Shown here one piece after another: positions 1-9,190 of a DNA stretch of 64,000 nucleotides; position 1 is the first letter of the stretch; every line of letters begins with the position of its first letter. The notes under the pieces are model-generated. The model worked only from the letters and a program-made list of their open reading frames with translations. It was not told the DNA's origin and searched no databases. The translations under genes were made by a program, and so were the position numbers. The stretch comes from Shinisaurus crocodilurus (lineage: Eukaryota; Chordata; Lepidosauria; Squamata; Shinisauridae), in the NCBI GenBank assembly GCA_021292165.1, contig CM037879.1, positions 111,158,359 to 111,222,358 of the forward strand. Reading direction: 5' to 3'.

Positions 1-119
1 AGAACACAAGCCACTAAATATCACACAAATCAAGTGCCTTGTTATAAAGCCAACTTACTTTAAATTTGAAAAATAAAATGCCACAATTTGCTGAAGTCTG
101 GGATCCAGCTTGATCCTGT

Positions 120-272
120 GAACATTGGATTTGCTTTATACCAGTTAGGTTTCAGCCAGATGGCCCTTCCCAGCCAGAGATCCATTTAAATAGGGGTGTC
201 AGGGATTTGAGCCTAGGACTACCTATGAATGCAAATCATGAGTTCTGCCACTGAGCTATGGTTCCCCTCCAT
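120..272 (-). repeat. tRNA-derived SINE fragment, minus strand
   Basis: Read on the minus strand, it has a tRNA-like head with an A box (TAGCTCAGTGGCAGA) and a degenerate B box (GGCTCAAATCC). A body follows with a GCTGAAACC motif and a TATAAAGC tail. This matches, with an internal deletion, the better preserved SINE at 29829-30018. It is not a functional tRNA: the acceptor stem does not pair and the arms are decayed. Confidence 0.65.
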
Positions 273-1500
273 GCCACAGTGTGCTAAGCCATTTGCAGTG
301 AACACACTGAACACTGTCCTTATTAACTAATAGTGAAAAAAGCTGTATAAATCCAGACTCCAGTTATTGTAGTGGTTACTCCATGCAAACAGCATCCTTC
401 AGTTACCATTTGTTGGGAAATACTTAAATTTCCTTGAATGAGCCAGACAAGTTACTGGAGCTTATCTGGAGTTCCAAGTTTTGCTTTGTATGAAAGATTG
501 ATTAGCACATGACTACTAGGACTCTGGGCCTTATGACGCTTGTAACGTTGGGATAATTATTGTGGAAGTGTCATCTTTCTGAAGAGCTTAATGCTTCTGT
601 ATCAGTCAGTAGCAGCCTCAATACAATGCCTACTTTTCAGGAGATAATTATTCTGAAGGCACGTAACTTGCCTTATGAAATACTTGATTACTTGATTTGA
701 TACTCATGGCCCTTCAGTGAGGCACCATCTCTGAGTGTGTCATTCCACCTCAAGTGTTCAAATAAGATTACCTGGTACAGCTCCACCTTCTCATGATGGT
801 ATTCTTTAGCCTCACTTGTATTACCTATTGTAGTAAGTGAATGGTTTAAAAAAGAGAGAAGGTGGTGCCACTGAAACTCCACTTCACTTTCTCCATCACT
901 TTCTCCGTCTCACCACCCATTCCCAACCCTTTCTTGCAGTTCTCTTAGGATATCACTGGTCCATCAGGCCCTATTTATTATAACAAACTTATATGTTTTT
1001 ATATCACTTTAACTTTCAAGGTAACATATCAGGGAAAACAAACTCACTTTCTTTCCCTACATGTTTATTAATATTAATGTTTGTGATTAATGAGTTAGTT
1101 TTCTGTCTTGCTGCAGTCATGTAAAGAGGATGATATGAAAAACCACTGTGGATTTCTATTACTATCCGTAATACTGGGAAGTAGAATTTTATCGATGTCA
1201 CACTAACTTAACATGCATTCATGCCAATTCAGGCCCACAAGCTGTTAATCTACTTTAGTTTGCTGACTGAGCTGTTCCACTTCATTTCCCTTTTAACTGT
1301 CAAGTTAACAAATGTTCAGCTATCATTATTTCAGTTCAAGTTATTTCAATATTTGGAGCTGCCTAATATATTTTAATATTCTAAGAAATCGCTTTGTTGT
1401 CATCATTTATTTCTAGTAGTAGCATACAGATATGGTGATGGCCTAGAGAATGTTTGTATCTGAAGAAAGAGGCAAAATGACGCCCCCTGCTCTTGTAGTA
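273..1500. other. Host sequence without recognised gene
   Basis: AT-rich unique-looking sequence up to the left end of the DIRS element. A 64-codon minus-strand frame (688-882) is open, but it has no splice sites or recognisable family and I do not call it a gene. None of the expected C-terminal AFG1L exons was found here by eye. Confidence 0.5.
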
Positions 1501-1529
1501 GAAGGACAGGTTGCTTACCTGTAACTGTA

Positions 1530-1710
1530 GTTCTTCGAGTGGTCATCTGTGCATTCACACACATATGGGTTCTCTGGCGCCTGCGCTGAGATCGATCGGA
1601 AACTTCTTTAGCTGAGATGAGCCGGGCGGGAGCCCCTCCCCCTCGCGCGTGCTCCTTAGTGCGGCTCCCGCCCGTCTCCTCAGTTCCCTGAGACCGCCTA
1701 TTGCGACCCT
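1530..1710. repeat. DIRS inverted terminal repeat, left copy
   Basis: Reverse-complementary, nearly base for base over the inner 150 bp, to 7363-7537. It includes the GC-rich block at 1621-1683 (matching 7390-7450) and the ACACATATGGGT block near the outer end. The outermost bases (1501-1530) differ from the right end, which is the normal split-repeat arrangement in DIRS elements. Confidence 0.9.
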
Positions 1711-1910
1711 CGGGACCGAGGCTGATTCAGGAAGAAAACTTTACTACACCTCCTCGAACCCGATGGGTACGAGATTGATAGAAAAAAACTCCGAACCTCG
1801 ATGTAATCGAGATCGACTAAAAAGAAAATACACGAAATTGGACCACCCCATTTCCACCTGGGTATCCATCGAACTCGATGCAGACACCGAGAGGGGAAGG
1901 AGGGCGGGTT

Positions 1911-2006
1911 GTGTGAATGCACAGATGACCACTCGAAGAACTACAGTTACAGGTAAGCAACCTGTCCTTCTTCTTCGTGGTCTCTGTGCTTCACACACAT
2001 ATGGGT
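1911..2006. repeat. DIRS internal complementary region
   Basis: Bases 1911-1970 are the reverse complement of the left extremity (1501-1560). Bases 1971-2006 are the reverse complement of the right extremity (7502-7537). The two parts abut exactly, so this segment is a template copy of the junction formed when the ends meet. In DIRS elements this region is thought to guide completion and circularisation of the cDNA. It also fixes the element ends at 1501 and 7537. Confidence 0.9.
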
Positions 2007-2019
2007 AGATTAGCAAGCT

Positions 2020-3006
2020 GACTTACCGGAGGTGGGTCGGTGTCGGCAGTCAGATGGTGATCGATGATAGTACCGCCCTGCCGAAGGCGTTCTGTGCCCT
2101 GGATCGAACATCGAGGCGGTAGTGCCGGATAAACGGTGGAGGGCGAAGACCAAGTTGCCGCCCTGCACAAGTCCGTCAAAGAGACTCCTCTGCCGAATGC
2201 CGTCGAAGTCGACATGGCCCTAGTAGAGTGCGCCCTCACGGAGCTTGGCAAAGCGCGACCGGCGAGTTGATATGCCAGTTTGATGGTGTCTACAAGCCAT
2301 TTGGATAGTCTCTGTTTTGATACTGGACATCCCTTCTTCGGAGGGCCGTAACATACTGAAAAGTTGTTGCGGTGTGCCTTATGGACTCTGTACGCGCTTT
2401 GTAAAAGGCTATTGCTCTACGGACATCGAGGCTGTGTAAAGTCTCTCGGTATCCGATGATGGTGTTGAGAAAAAAGCCGGAAGCACAATGTCCTGGCCTA
2501 GATGAAAATCGGAGACGACTTTTGGTAAGAAGGCTATGTCCGGCCGCTAAGACGACCTTGTCTTTGTGGAAATTGTGTACGGAGGGTCAACCCTGAGAGC
2601 GGCTAGCTCGCTGACACGCCTTGCGGATGTAATCGCTGTCAGGAACAGAGTTTTAAATGACTAGAAGACGTAAGTCTGATTTCGCCATGGGCTCAAAAGG
2701 GGGTTTCATTAAAGCTTTCAAAACCAACTGAAGGTCCCATCCCGGTATAATAGTTCTCGTCGGAGGGCATAAGTTCTTTACACCCTTCAGAAATTGCTTC
2801 ACGAGTGGGTGTACAAATAAAGATGAACCGGTCGAGGTTGTTCTGTACGCCGTAATTGCCGCTAAATAAACTTTAATAGACGAGAGTTTAAGTCCCCGGG
2901 CCATCAGAGAGTGAAGGAAGTCGAGGACAGTCGATATCGAGCAAGTTATCGGGTCTTTATCGGACATCGACACAAAGTTAGGAGAAAGCTTGCCATTTCC
3001 TTGCAT
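2020..3006 (-). pseudogene. DIRS tyrosine recombinase, broken
   Basis: In the element the enzyme joins circular cDNA into the chromosome. A 117-codon frame (3006-2653) holds the core-binding part. The frame then breaks near 2650; the next segment carries the box-I arginine context (SARRVSELAALRV) at about 2560-2650. A stop follows near 2560. Frame 2251-1991 carries a box-II-like His-x-x-Arg context (AHSTRAMSTSTAFGRG). The terminal tyrosine context (HYRLDV) sits in yet another frame near 2110-2130. At least three disruptions mean it cannot make active recombinase. The start of the domain overlaps the end of the RT-RNase H frame near 2978. Confidence 0.8.
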
Positions 3007-5312
3007 AAGAAAGCCTTGTTGATTGCTTTCGTGCTGCTAACAGGACTTCCCTTACTGCCGAAGAGAGGTCTGTATGCCTTGCTATCTGATCCTCCAAGCC
3101 GTGAGGTTCAACGATTGCAGATTCGGGTGAAACACCCTGCCCTGCTGCTGGGTGAGCAGGTTGTCCTGAAAAGGTAGTTGTAGGGTAATTTCCCTGAGAT
3201 AGATGCAGAAGGAGGGAAAACCAGGGTTGACGTGGCCACCATGGGGATATTAGGATACAGTTTGTTCTGTGCAACGATATCTTTGCCAGCACTCGAGTCA
3301 GTAGCGGAATTGGAGGGAACAGATAGAAAAAGTCGTTGCTCCAATCCAGTAGGAAGGCGTCGGTCATCGATTTCGGATCCATAGCCGCTCTGCTGCAGAA
3401 TAGTGGACAGGCCGTATTTTCGCTGGTTGCGAATAGGTCTACGCTCGGCCGGCCCCATAGGTGGAAGAGGGATGCCAATATTTGTCGATCCAGCTTCCAC
3501 TCGTGCGACTGTAGCGACACCCTGCTCAGTGTGTCCGCCAGGACATTGATTTTTCCCGCTATGTGAATAGCTACAAATGACATTCGTCGAGGTAGAGCCC
3601 ACTCGTACAGCTGTAGCGTCAGTCTCGTGAGGCGCATCGACCTCGTGCCTCCCTGTTTGTTTAAATACGCTACCACTGTGGTGTTGTCTGTTACAATCTG
3701 AACGTGATGGGCAGTCAGATGATGTTCCAGCGCTTGTAGTGCTTTCCAGACAGCCATTAGCTCCAGCCAATTGATGTGTCTGGTTCTTTCCGCCGGATTC
3801 CAAGTGCCCTGTACGACGTGGTCGTCGGAGTGGGCTCCCCATCCTAGTAGCGATGCGTCCGTTGTTAGAATTCGGCTCGGTATCGATGGTCGGAAGGTCA
3901 CGCCGTCGAGCAGGTTCGACTCTTTCTGCCACCACCTCAAAGACTCTCTTACGGCTCGTGGAACTGATAGACGAAGGGACTGGTCTGTCCTTCTCTGGCT
4001 TGAAAGCTCGGACAAACCAGATCTGTAGCGGTCGCATGCGAAGCCTCGCATAGCGTACGACTGCTATGGTCGAGGCCATGTGCCCTAAGAGTCGCTGGAG
4101 TGTGCGAGCTGATGACATTGGCCGACTGTATACTTTCTTTGATAGAGCGACTATCTTCATTGCCCGTTCGTTCGGAAGGTAGGCCCGACCATCGGATGCA
4201 TTTAACCTCGCCCCTATGTATTGAATCTCTTTTACGGGCTGGAGGACCGACTTCTCTGCATTCAGGCAAAGTCCCAGCTCGAGCATGAGGCCAAGGGTCT
4301 GTTCGAGCGCGTTTCGTAGCTCGAGCTTCGACGATGCCACCAACAACCAATCGTCGAGGTATGGAAAAATGGTGATGCCCCTTGTCCTCAAACTCGCACA
4401 CACCGCCGCCACACACTTTGTGAATACCCTCGGCGCGGTGGAGAGTCCGAATGGAAGAACGACGAACTGGTAGGTGTCTTCCCCCACTCGAAACCGAAGG
4501 TATTTCCGGCTGTCTCCGTGGATGGCGATGTGGAAGTAGGCATCTTTGAGATCGATGGATGCAAACCAATCGGTCCTTCGGAGTAGGGGAAGGATCGATT
4601 GGAGTGTGACCATGCGGAATCTTTTCGATGGGATAAAAAGATTCACAGTTCGAAGGTCCAGGATCGGTCTGAGTCCTCCTCCCTTCTTCTTCACAATGAA
4701 GTACCTGGAGTACAGGCCGACCTCCATGTCTCCTGCGGGAACTGGCTGTATTGCTCCCTTTTGAAGGAGGGTCGAGACTTCCTCCAGTAGGACCCGCGTT
4801 GGACGGGTGGTCTTGATCCCGAGAAATGGGGGGAGGACTCCGAACTCGATCCTGTAGCCGTGCTCTATAATGCTTAACACCCATCGGTCCGTCGTGATGG
4901 TCCTCCAATTTTGGAGGTGGTTGCAAAGTCGGTGGCCGAAGAGAGTAGTCTGAGGTGGTGCAGAGGTGTCGTCGAGGTATAGCGTCGATGGTGTGTCGGT
5001 CGGGCCGGTAGGGCAGTCAAAGACGACGACGACCGAAGTCGCCCCCCTTCCTGCTGCCCCTTGGTCTTTGCTGCTGGTATTGTCGCTGGGGTTGGGTCGG
5101 AGGCTGCGACGCCCCAGGTCTCCGGTTCCCGCCCCTGTATTGACCCGCCGGCTGGTACTGCTTGGTCGGGAACGGAAACCGGGACCACCGCCGTGGCCTG
5201 AAAGACTGAGATGGTTGCTGGCGGACGAGCCCCATCTTTTTGGCCGTTGTGAAGGCCTTCTGAGCCGAGTCGAGGGAGTCATCAGTGGTGGCGTTGAATA
5301 ACCCCTCGCCAT
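2978..5312 (-). pseudogene. DIRS reverse transcriptase-RNase H, frameshifted
   Basis: The frame opening at 5312 carries the RT. The first catalytic aspartate lies in FASIDLKDAYFHI near residue 250 (about 4540-4570). A DIRS-typical LPFGLSTAPRVF motif follows. The catalytic YLDD is at residues 318-321 (4350-4361), followed by WLLVA as usual for DIRS. Near 3960-4050 homology moves to another frame (4051-2978), which carries RNase H motifs such as TTDASLLGWGAH and NWLELMAVWKAL and continues into the start of the recombinase. One indel therefore separates RT from RNase H. The 5' part overlaps the Gag frame by about 300 bases (5017-5312), so normal expression would need a shift or reinitiation. Confidence 0.88.
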
Positions 5313-7125
5313 CGAACGGAAGGTCCTGAATCTTCGCCCTATCGTCGGGAGTCAGAGCGGTAGAGCGAAGCCATGCGTGCCTCCTCAAGGCCACGGACCC
5401 GATCATCGATCTGGCATGACTGTCGACCTGATGCCGGGCAGTGTTCATCTGAAGTGCACCGATACTCGTTGCCTCCTTGATGTACTGAGCCGCCAGATCT
5501 CTCTTGTCGTCCGGCAGATAATCACAGAGGTCTCCCAGCTTCTCTGTGATATACATTTGATATCTAGCTAACAACGCCTCGTAGTTAGATATCTTTAGTC
5601 CGAGGGAAGACGATGAATAGATCCTACGTCCGTAGGAATCTAGCGTCTTACCCTCTCTATCTGCCGGAGTGGTGTGCTGTCTTCCCCCACGAGACTGCGC
5701 CGATTTGACTATGAGCGAGTTCGGGGTCGGATGGGAAAACAGAAACTTTGCTCCTTCCTCCTGGATCTTGTACATTGACTCCAGGCGTTTGGCCGTCGGT
5801 TTCAATGAGGCCGGAGTCTTCCAGGTTTCTTGCACCGTCTCCAACAATGTCGGCAAGAATGGAAGAAGCAGCTGGTTCGACTGTGTCGTTTTAAGGACCG
5901 CATAAATGTCGTCCTTGGCCTTCCCCTTTGACGATTTCGCCTCAACTCCCAGAGCAGTCACCAGCCGGCTGACATGCTCCGCAAAACTCCCCATGTCCTC
6001 CGATGGGGAGACTGCTTCTTTGGACTCCACCTGCCCGTCCGGGGAGGTGGAGTGGGAGGAGGAAGCCGTCGAGTCGGAATCCGACCGATACACCGATCCC
6101 GACGAGGAATGGCCAACTACGAGATGCTGTGGCTGAGCTGTCGACGTCGACGCAGCTGACTCCCTCACCACTGTCGACGGGGCACGAGACACAGCCTTAT
6201 CTCGGTGTGGCGTTGGGGAGTGCCTTCGGCTACGGTGTCTGTCTGGAGAAATGGAACGCCGGTGATAGTAATGGCGTTCCGACCTCTCGTGCCTTGGCGA
6301 GCGTCTCGACCTCGAGTATCGGCTCCTGGAACTCGATCCCGAGTAGTAGGAACGGGACCTCGACCTCTCACGGTATCGGGAGAGTCGAGATCGAGGACTC
6401 GAGGCCGTGGAGACCGACTCACGAGCCCGATAGTAGGGGGATCGTGATCGGCGGCGGTATTCTCGACGCTCCTCTACGCGCCCAACTGACGGAGACAGTA
6501 ACGGCGGGGGACCCCTCGAGCCCGAACGGGGTCTATCCAGTGCCTTTTGCTCCTCGAGCTGGGCTGGCGAAGCTCGTAGCTCTCCCTCCGACAGGGAAGC
6601 TGACGCAGCTGCTGGCTCTTTTTGGATCTCTCGGCCTCGAGGAGACGTAGTCGAAGCCGGAGTGGACTGGCGGGCAATCGATCCCGAAGCTCGATCCCGA
6701 GCACCAGCCAGAGCCTCTATCATCTCCACCGTACGCTTCGAGACCACCATAGTGGTCGAAGTCGACGGGACCGCCATCTCGCTAGCCGTAACCGCCATTT
6801 TCTCCTTAAGGCGTTTCGCCTTATCCTTACGGGCCTTCTTAGCGAGTTTTTTCGTTATGTCCGTTGGCGGTTTTTTTATAGACTGGGATCCCCCAGGTCG
6901 TTCCTCTGGCGCTGGTCCTTTAGCCGACAAGGATTGTTCCCACAGGAGGGCCCTCAGTTTCATTTGTCTGGCCTTCCTGGCCTGTTTGGTAAAGGCCTGA
7001 CAATCCTTACAGCTTTCCACTTTATGCTCTTGCCCCAGACATAGGAGGCAGAGCGTATGCTTGTCAGCGGGGGGGATTTTAGTCCCACACCGCTGACATT
7101 TCCTAAATGGTGCCTTGAGAGGCAT
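5017..7125 (-). CDS. DIRS Gag-like protein, open frame of 702 codons
   Basis: First element gene, starting at the ATG at 7125 just inside the right terminal repeat. Structural protein presumed to package element RNA. The N terminus has paired Cys-x-x-Cys motifs (CQRCG at about 10-14 and CLLC at about 27-30), suggesting a zinc-binding module. A strongly basic Ser/Arg-rich stretch lies at about residues 215-310 and a Gly/Arg/Gln-rich C terminus follows, both plausible nucleic-acid contacts. The frame is intact, unlike the downstream genes. Long plus-strand frames over the same region (for example 6003-6650) are antisense shadows of this biased composition. Confidence 0.85.
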   Translation of the reverse strand: MPLKAPFRKCQRCGTKIPPADKHTLCLLCLGQEHKVESCKDCQAFTKQARKARQMKLRALLWEQSLSAKGPAPEERPGGSQSIKKPPTDITKKLAKKARKDKAKRLKEKMAVTASEMAVPSTSTTMVVSKRTVEMIEALAGARDRASGSIARQSTPASTTSPRGREIQKEPAAASASLSEGELRASPAQLEEQKALDRPRSGSRGPPPLLSPSVGRVEERREYRRRSRSPYYRARESVSTASSPRSRLSRYRERSRSRSYYSGSSSRSRYSRSRRSPRHERSERHYYHRRSISPDRHRSRRHSPTPHRDKAVSRAPSTVVRESAASTSTAQPQHLVVGHSSSGSVYRSDSDSTASSSHSTSPDGQVESKEAVSPSEDMGSFAEHVSRLVTALGVEAKSSKGKAKDDIYAVLKTTQSNQLLLPFLPTLLETVQETWKTPASLKPTAKRLESMYKIQEEGAKFLFSHPTPNSLIVKSAQSRGGRQHTTPADREGKTLDSYGRRIYSSSSLGLKISNYEALLARYQMYITEKLGDLCDYLPDDKRDLAAQYIKEATSIGALQMNTARHQVDSHARSMIGSVALRRHAWLRSTALTPDDRAKIQDLPFDGEGLFNATTDDSLDSAQKAFTTAKKMGLVRQQPSQSFRPRRWSRFPFPTKQYQPAGQYRGGNRRPGASQPPTQPQRQYQQQRPRGSRKGGDFGRRRL

Positions 7126-7192
7126 AGTGAAAGATTAGATAGAAATATATAGATAAGGACAAGAACGGGGGAGAGAAGGTTTTAGGTAGGAT

Positions 7193-7230
7193 TTTTTTTT
7201 GGTAATAATTTTTTTTTTTTTTTTTTTTTT
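7193..7230. repeat. Poly-T tract inside the DIRS leader
   Basis: A 9-T run followed after a few bases by a run of about 22 T (7209-7230) between the Gag start and the right terminal repeat. On the coding strand this is poly-A in the 5' leader. It may be a slippage-expanded tract. Confidence 0.8.
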
Positions 7231-7362
7231 AGAAATGAAGGTATAGTTCGAAAGAGAATGAAAAAACAGAAGGTTTATGAGAGAAAAGTTTTCTAAAAGA
7301 GGTAACTAGAGAAGAATAAATTCAGCTTTCGCTTACAGAGAAGGAAGAGAAGAACCTATCGA

Positions 7363-7536
7363 CTAGTCGCAGAGGCGGTCGAAGAGGAACTGAGGAGACG
7401 GGCGGGAGCCGCGCTAAGGAGCACGCGCGAGGGGGAGGGGCTCCCGCCCGGCTCATCTCAGCTAAAGAAGTTTCCGATCGATCTCAGCGCAGGCGCAGAG
7501 AACCCATATGTGTGTGAAGCACAGAGACCACGAAGA

Positions 7537-7537
<1 letters not shown>
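7363..7537. repeat. DIRS inverted terminal repeat, right copy
   Basis: Partner of 1530-1710 in inverse orientation. It is the 5' end on the coding strand. Its last 36 bases recur, reverse-complemented, at 1971-2006. Confidence 0.9.
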
Positions 7538-7570
<33 letters not shown>

Positions 7571-7617
7571 GTAGTAGTAGTAGTAGTAGTAGTAGCAGCA
7601 GCAGCAGCAGCAGCAGC
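7538..7617. repeat. Compound microsatellite (ATT)n(AGT)n(AGC)n
   Basis: About ten ATT/TTA units, then about eight GTA/AGT units, then about eight GCA/AGC units, starting at the exact right end of the DIRS element and running to the CR1 fragment. Each block differs from the next by one base per unit, which suggests stepwise mutation and expansion of one array. Confidence 0.9.
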
Positions 7618-7699
7618 ATAAAACACCACAGAAGTGGGGCCCAGATAGTCTTCTCATCCATCCTTCCAGTACTTGGAAGAGGAATAGAAAGGGAAAGAA

Positions 7700-7885
7700 A
7701 AATACTCTGAGTGAATGATTGGCTACGAAGGTGGTGCCAGCGCGAGAGATTTGGATTCTGGGACCACGGGCTACACTTCCTGGAAGATGGACTGCTGGCA
7801 AAGGATGGGTTGCACCTCACAAGGACTGGGAAGAATGTGTTTGGCCACAGCATGAGGAACTTAATCAAGAGGGCTTTAAACTGAT
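7700..7885 (+). pseudogene. CR1 ORF1 C-terminal end (esterase-like), fragment
   Basis: One plus frame reads FWDHGLHFLEDGLLAKDGLH and then a basic C terminus before a stop near 7880. Vertebrate CR1 ORF1 proteins end in an SGNH-type esterase domain with a conserved Asp-Gly-x-His near the C terminus, which the KDGLH context resembles. Only this last part remains, as the copy is 5'-truncated. Assignment rests on the motif and on its position just before ORF2. Confidence 0.55.
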
Positions 7886-7989
7886 TCCAACAGGGGAGGG
7901 AGACATAAACTCGGGGGTAACAATGGAAGAAGGCCTCTGTAGCACAATGGAGAGAACAGCTCCAGCGGTGCCCAATGATAGTCTACCAC

Positions 7990-8338
7990 AAAATGGAGGG
8001 GAAAAGTCGGACTATAAAGCACATAGTCTTCGATGTCTCTATACTAATGCCCAGAGTATGGGCAACAAACAGGACAAACTTGAACTCTTGATACATGAGG
8101 GCAAATACGACTTGATAGGGATAACTGGTGGGATGACTCCCATGGCTGGAATACAGCAATTGAAGGGTATAACTTGTTCAAAAAGAAAGAAGCAACAGAA
8201 GGGAGGTGGAGTTGCGCTGTATGTTAAAGATACGTATCTCTGCACAGAGATACAGGAAGAGGAGCTTGGCAGCCCCATTGAGAGCATCTGGGTTAAAATA
8301 AAGGGGCAAAGAATAAGACGAACATGGCGGTTGGAGTC
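7990..8338 (+). pseudogene. CR1 ORF2 endonuclease, N-terminal part
   Basis: Starts the ORF2 endonuclease (apurinic/apyrimidinic type) that nicks target DNA. LRCLYTNAQSMGNKQDKLEL near 8029-8090 is the usual first block with the catalytic Asn. The block that normally holds the catalytic Glu of a GITE motif reads GITGG, because the frame is disturbed near 8125. The segment continues to GGGVALYVKDTYLCTE and is cut at 8338 by the LTR element. The rest resumes at 13455. Confidence 0.85.
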
Positions 8339-9125
8339 TGTGAGGAGGCTGAATCTTACACCAACCCTGCAGGGCCGGCCACAGTCCCAAGGTTCCCTGG
8401 ACTGGCACACACCTCCCAAGGTCCCATACACCAAACTGGTGTAGCAGCCCCACCTTTCAAAAGGAACACACGCCAAGATTAATTTGGAGACTTTATTAAA
8501 AGTAAAATAACAAATTAGTCAGTGTAGGGTCTCCAATTGTCCAATATAAGTAAAATAATCCCTTATAAGAAAGGGCTAAAAGAAGGTAAAGGGAAAAAGG
8601 GGGTGAGGTAGTTGTTGTGAGGAAAAGGGAATGGGAATAAAAAGGGACTCTAAAAGAACATAAAAACAAACCCCAAGAGTCTGCAGGAACAAAGCAAGTC
8701 AAACCAGGCCTAGCTTTTCCTAGCTACCCTGTCAGAGTGGCATACCTGCCCAGATGGAACTTCCCAGCATCCACGCCCCAATGGAAGAACACTGAAGCCT
8801 TTTCCCCTAGCTCCTTTATTGTCACCAGGGTCCAATTTCCCGCCCAGCGTTCACCAATCCTGTCTTCCTAACTGTCGAAGGAGGGCCCCCCGCCCTTTCT
8901 CAGCTGTAGACACTTTCTCATGACTTCATCCCAATTAACGCCTGACCTTGCTTCTCAGCTCTGCAACTCACCCTTATCTCTCAGGTGCTCCCAAACAGCC
9001 TCCCAGTACATTCCAAAGACTACAGTAAAAATCCGTTAGCTAAACAGCAATGGGGGGGGGGGGAGGAAGGGACATCTAACAGGGTTTCTTCTAAAGTCTC
9101 AGCTACTACAAGTCCCATCTTCACA
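8339..9125 (-). repeat. LTR (3' on the coding strand)
   Basis: 787 bp, TGTGAGGAGG at the left edge and CATCTTCACA at the right edge, nearly identical to 12660-13449. A G10-12 run near 9051 differs in length between the copies. A minus-strand AATAAA lies at about 8490-8500. Confidence 0.93.
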
Positions 9126-9138
9126 TCCCCCCTTTTAA
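9126..9138 (-). promoter_or_regulatory. Polypurine tract of the LTR element
   Basis: On the minus strand AAAAGGGGGGA directly precedes the 3' LTR. This is the expected primer site for plus-strand DNA synthesis and is intact although the element has lost RT. Confidence 0.8.
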
Positions 9139-9190
9139 GGAGATGAGACTGGGAGGGAATTCCTGCCAGACCTCATCTTCTAGTTATTCT

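Larger units (their letters stand above)
1501..7537 (-). mobile_element. DIRS-type tyrosine-recombinase retrotransposon
   Basis: About 6.0 kb, coding on the minus strand. It has inverted terminal repeats (about 1530-1710 against 7363-7537) and an internal complementary region (1911-2006). Gag, RT-RNase H and tyrosine recombinase follow in that order. No target-site duplication is seen, as expected for recombinase-mediated insertion of a circular intermediate. The RT-RNase H and recombinase frames contain breaks, so this copy is probably dead, but its terminal architecture is complete. Repeat family name not known to me. Confidence 0.9.

Noticed and set aside
688..882. 64-codon minus frame near the window start
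   Set aside because: No family, no splice context, typical chance length.
5906..7044. Long plus-strand open frames opposite the DIRS Gag
   Set aside because: They are antisense to a 702-codon Gag with Ser/Arg-biased codons that avoid stops on the other strand. No family resemblance.
8334..8338. Link between the GAGTC target duplication of the LTR element and the GAGTC arrays of the hAT elements
   Set aside because: The five bases belong to the CR1 sequence at the insertion point; the match is coincidence.
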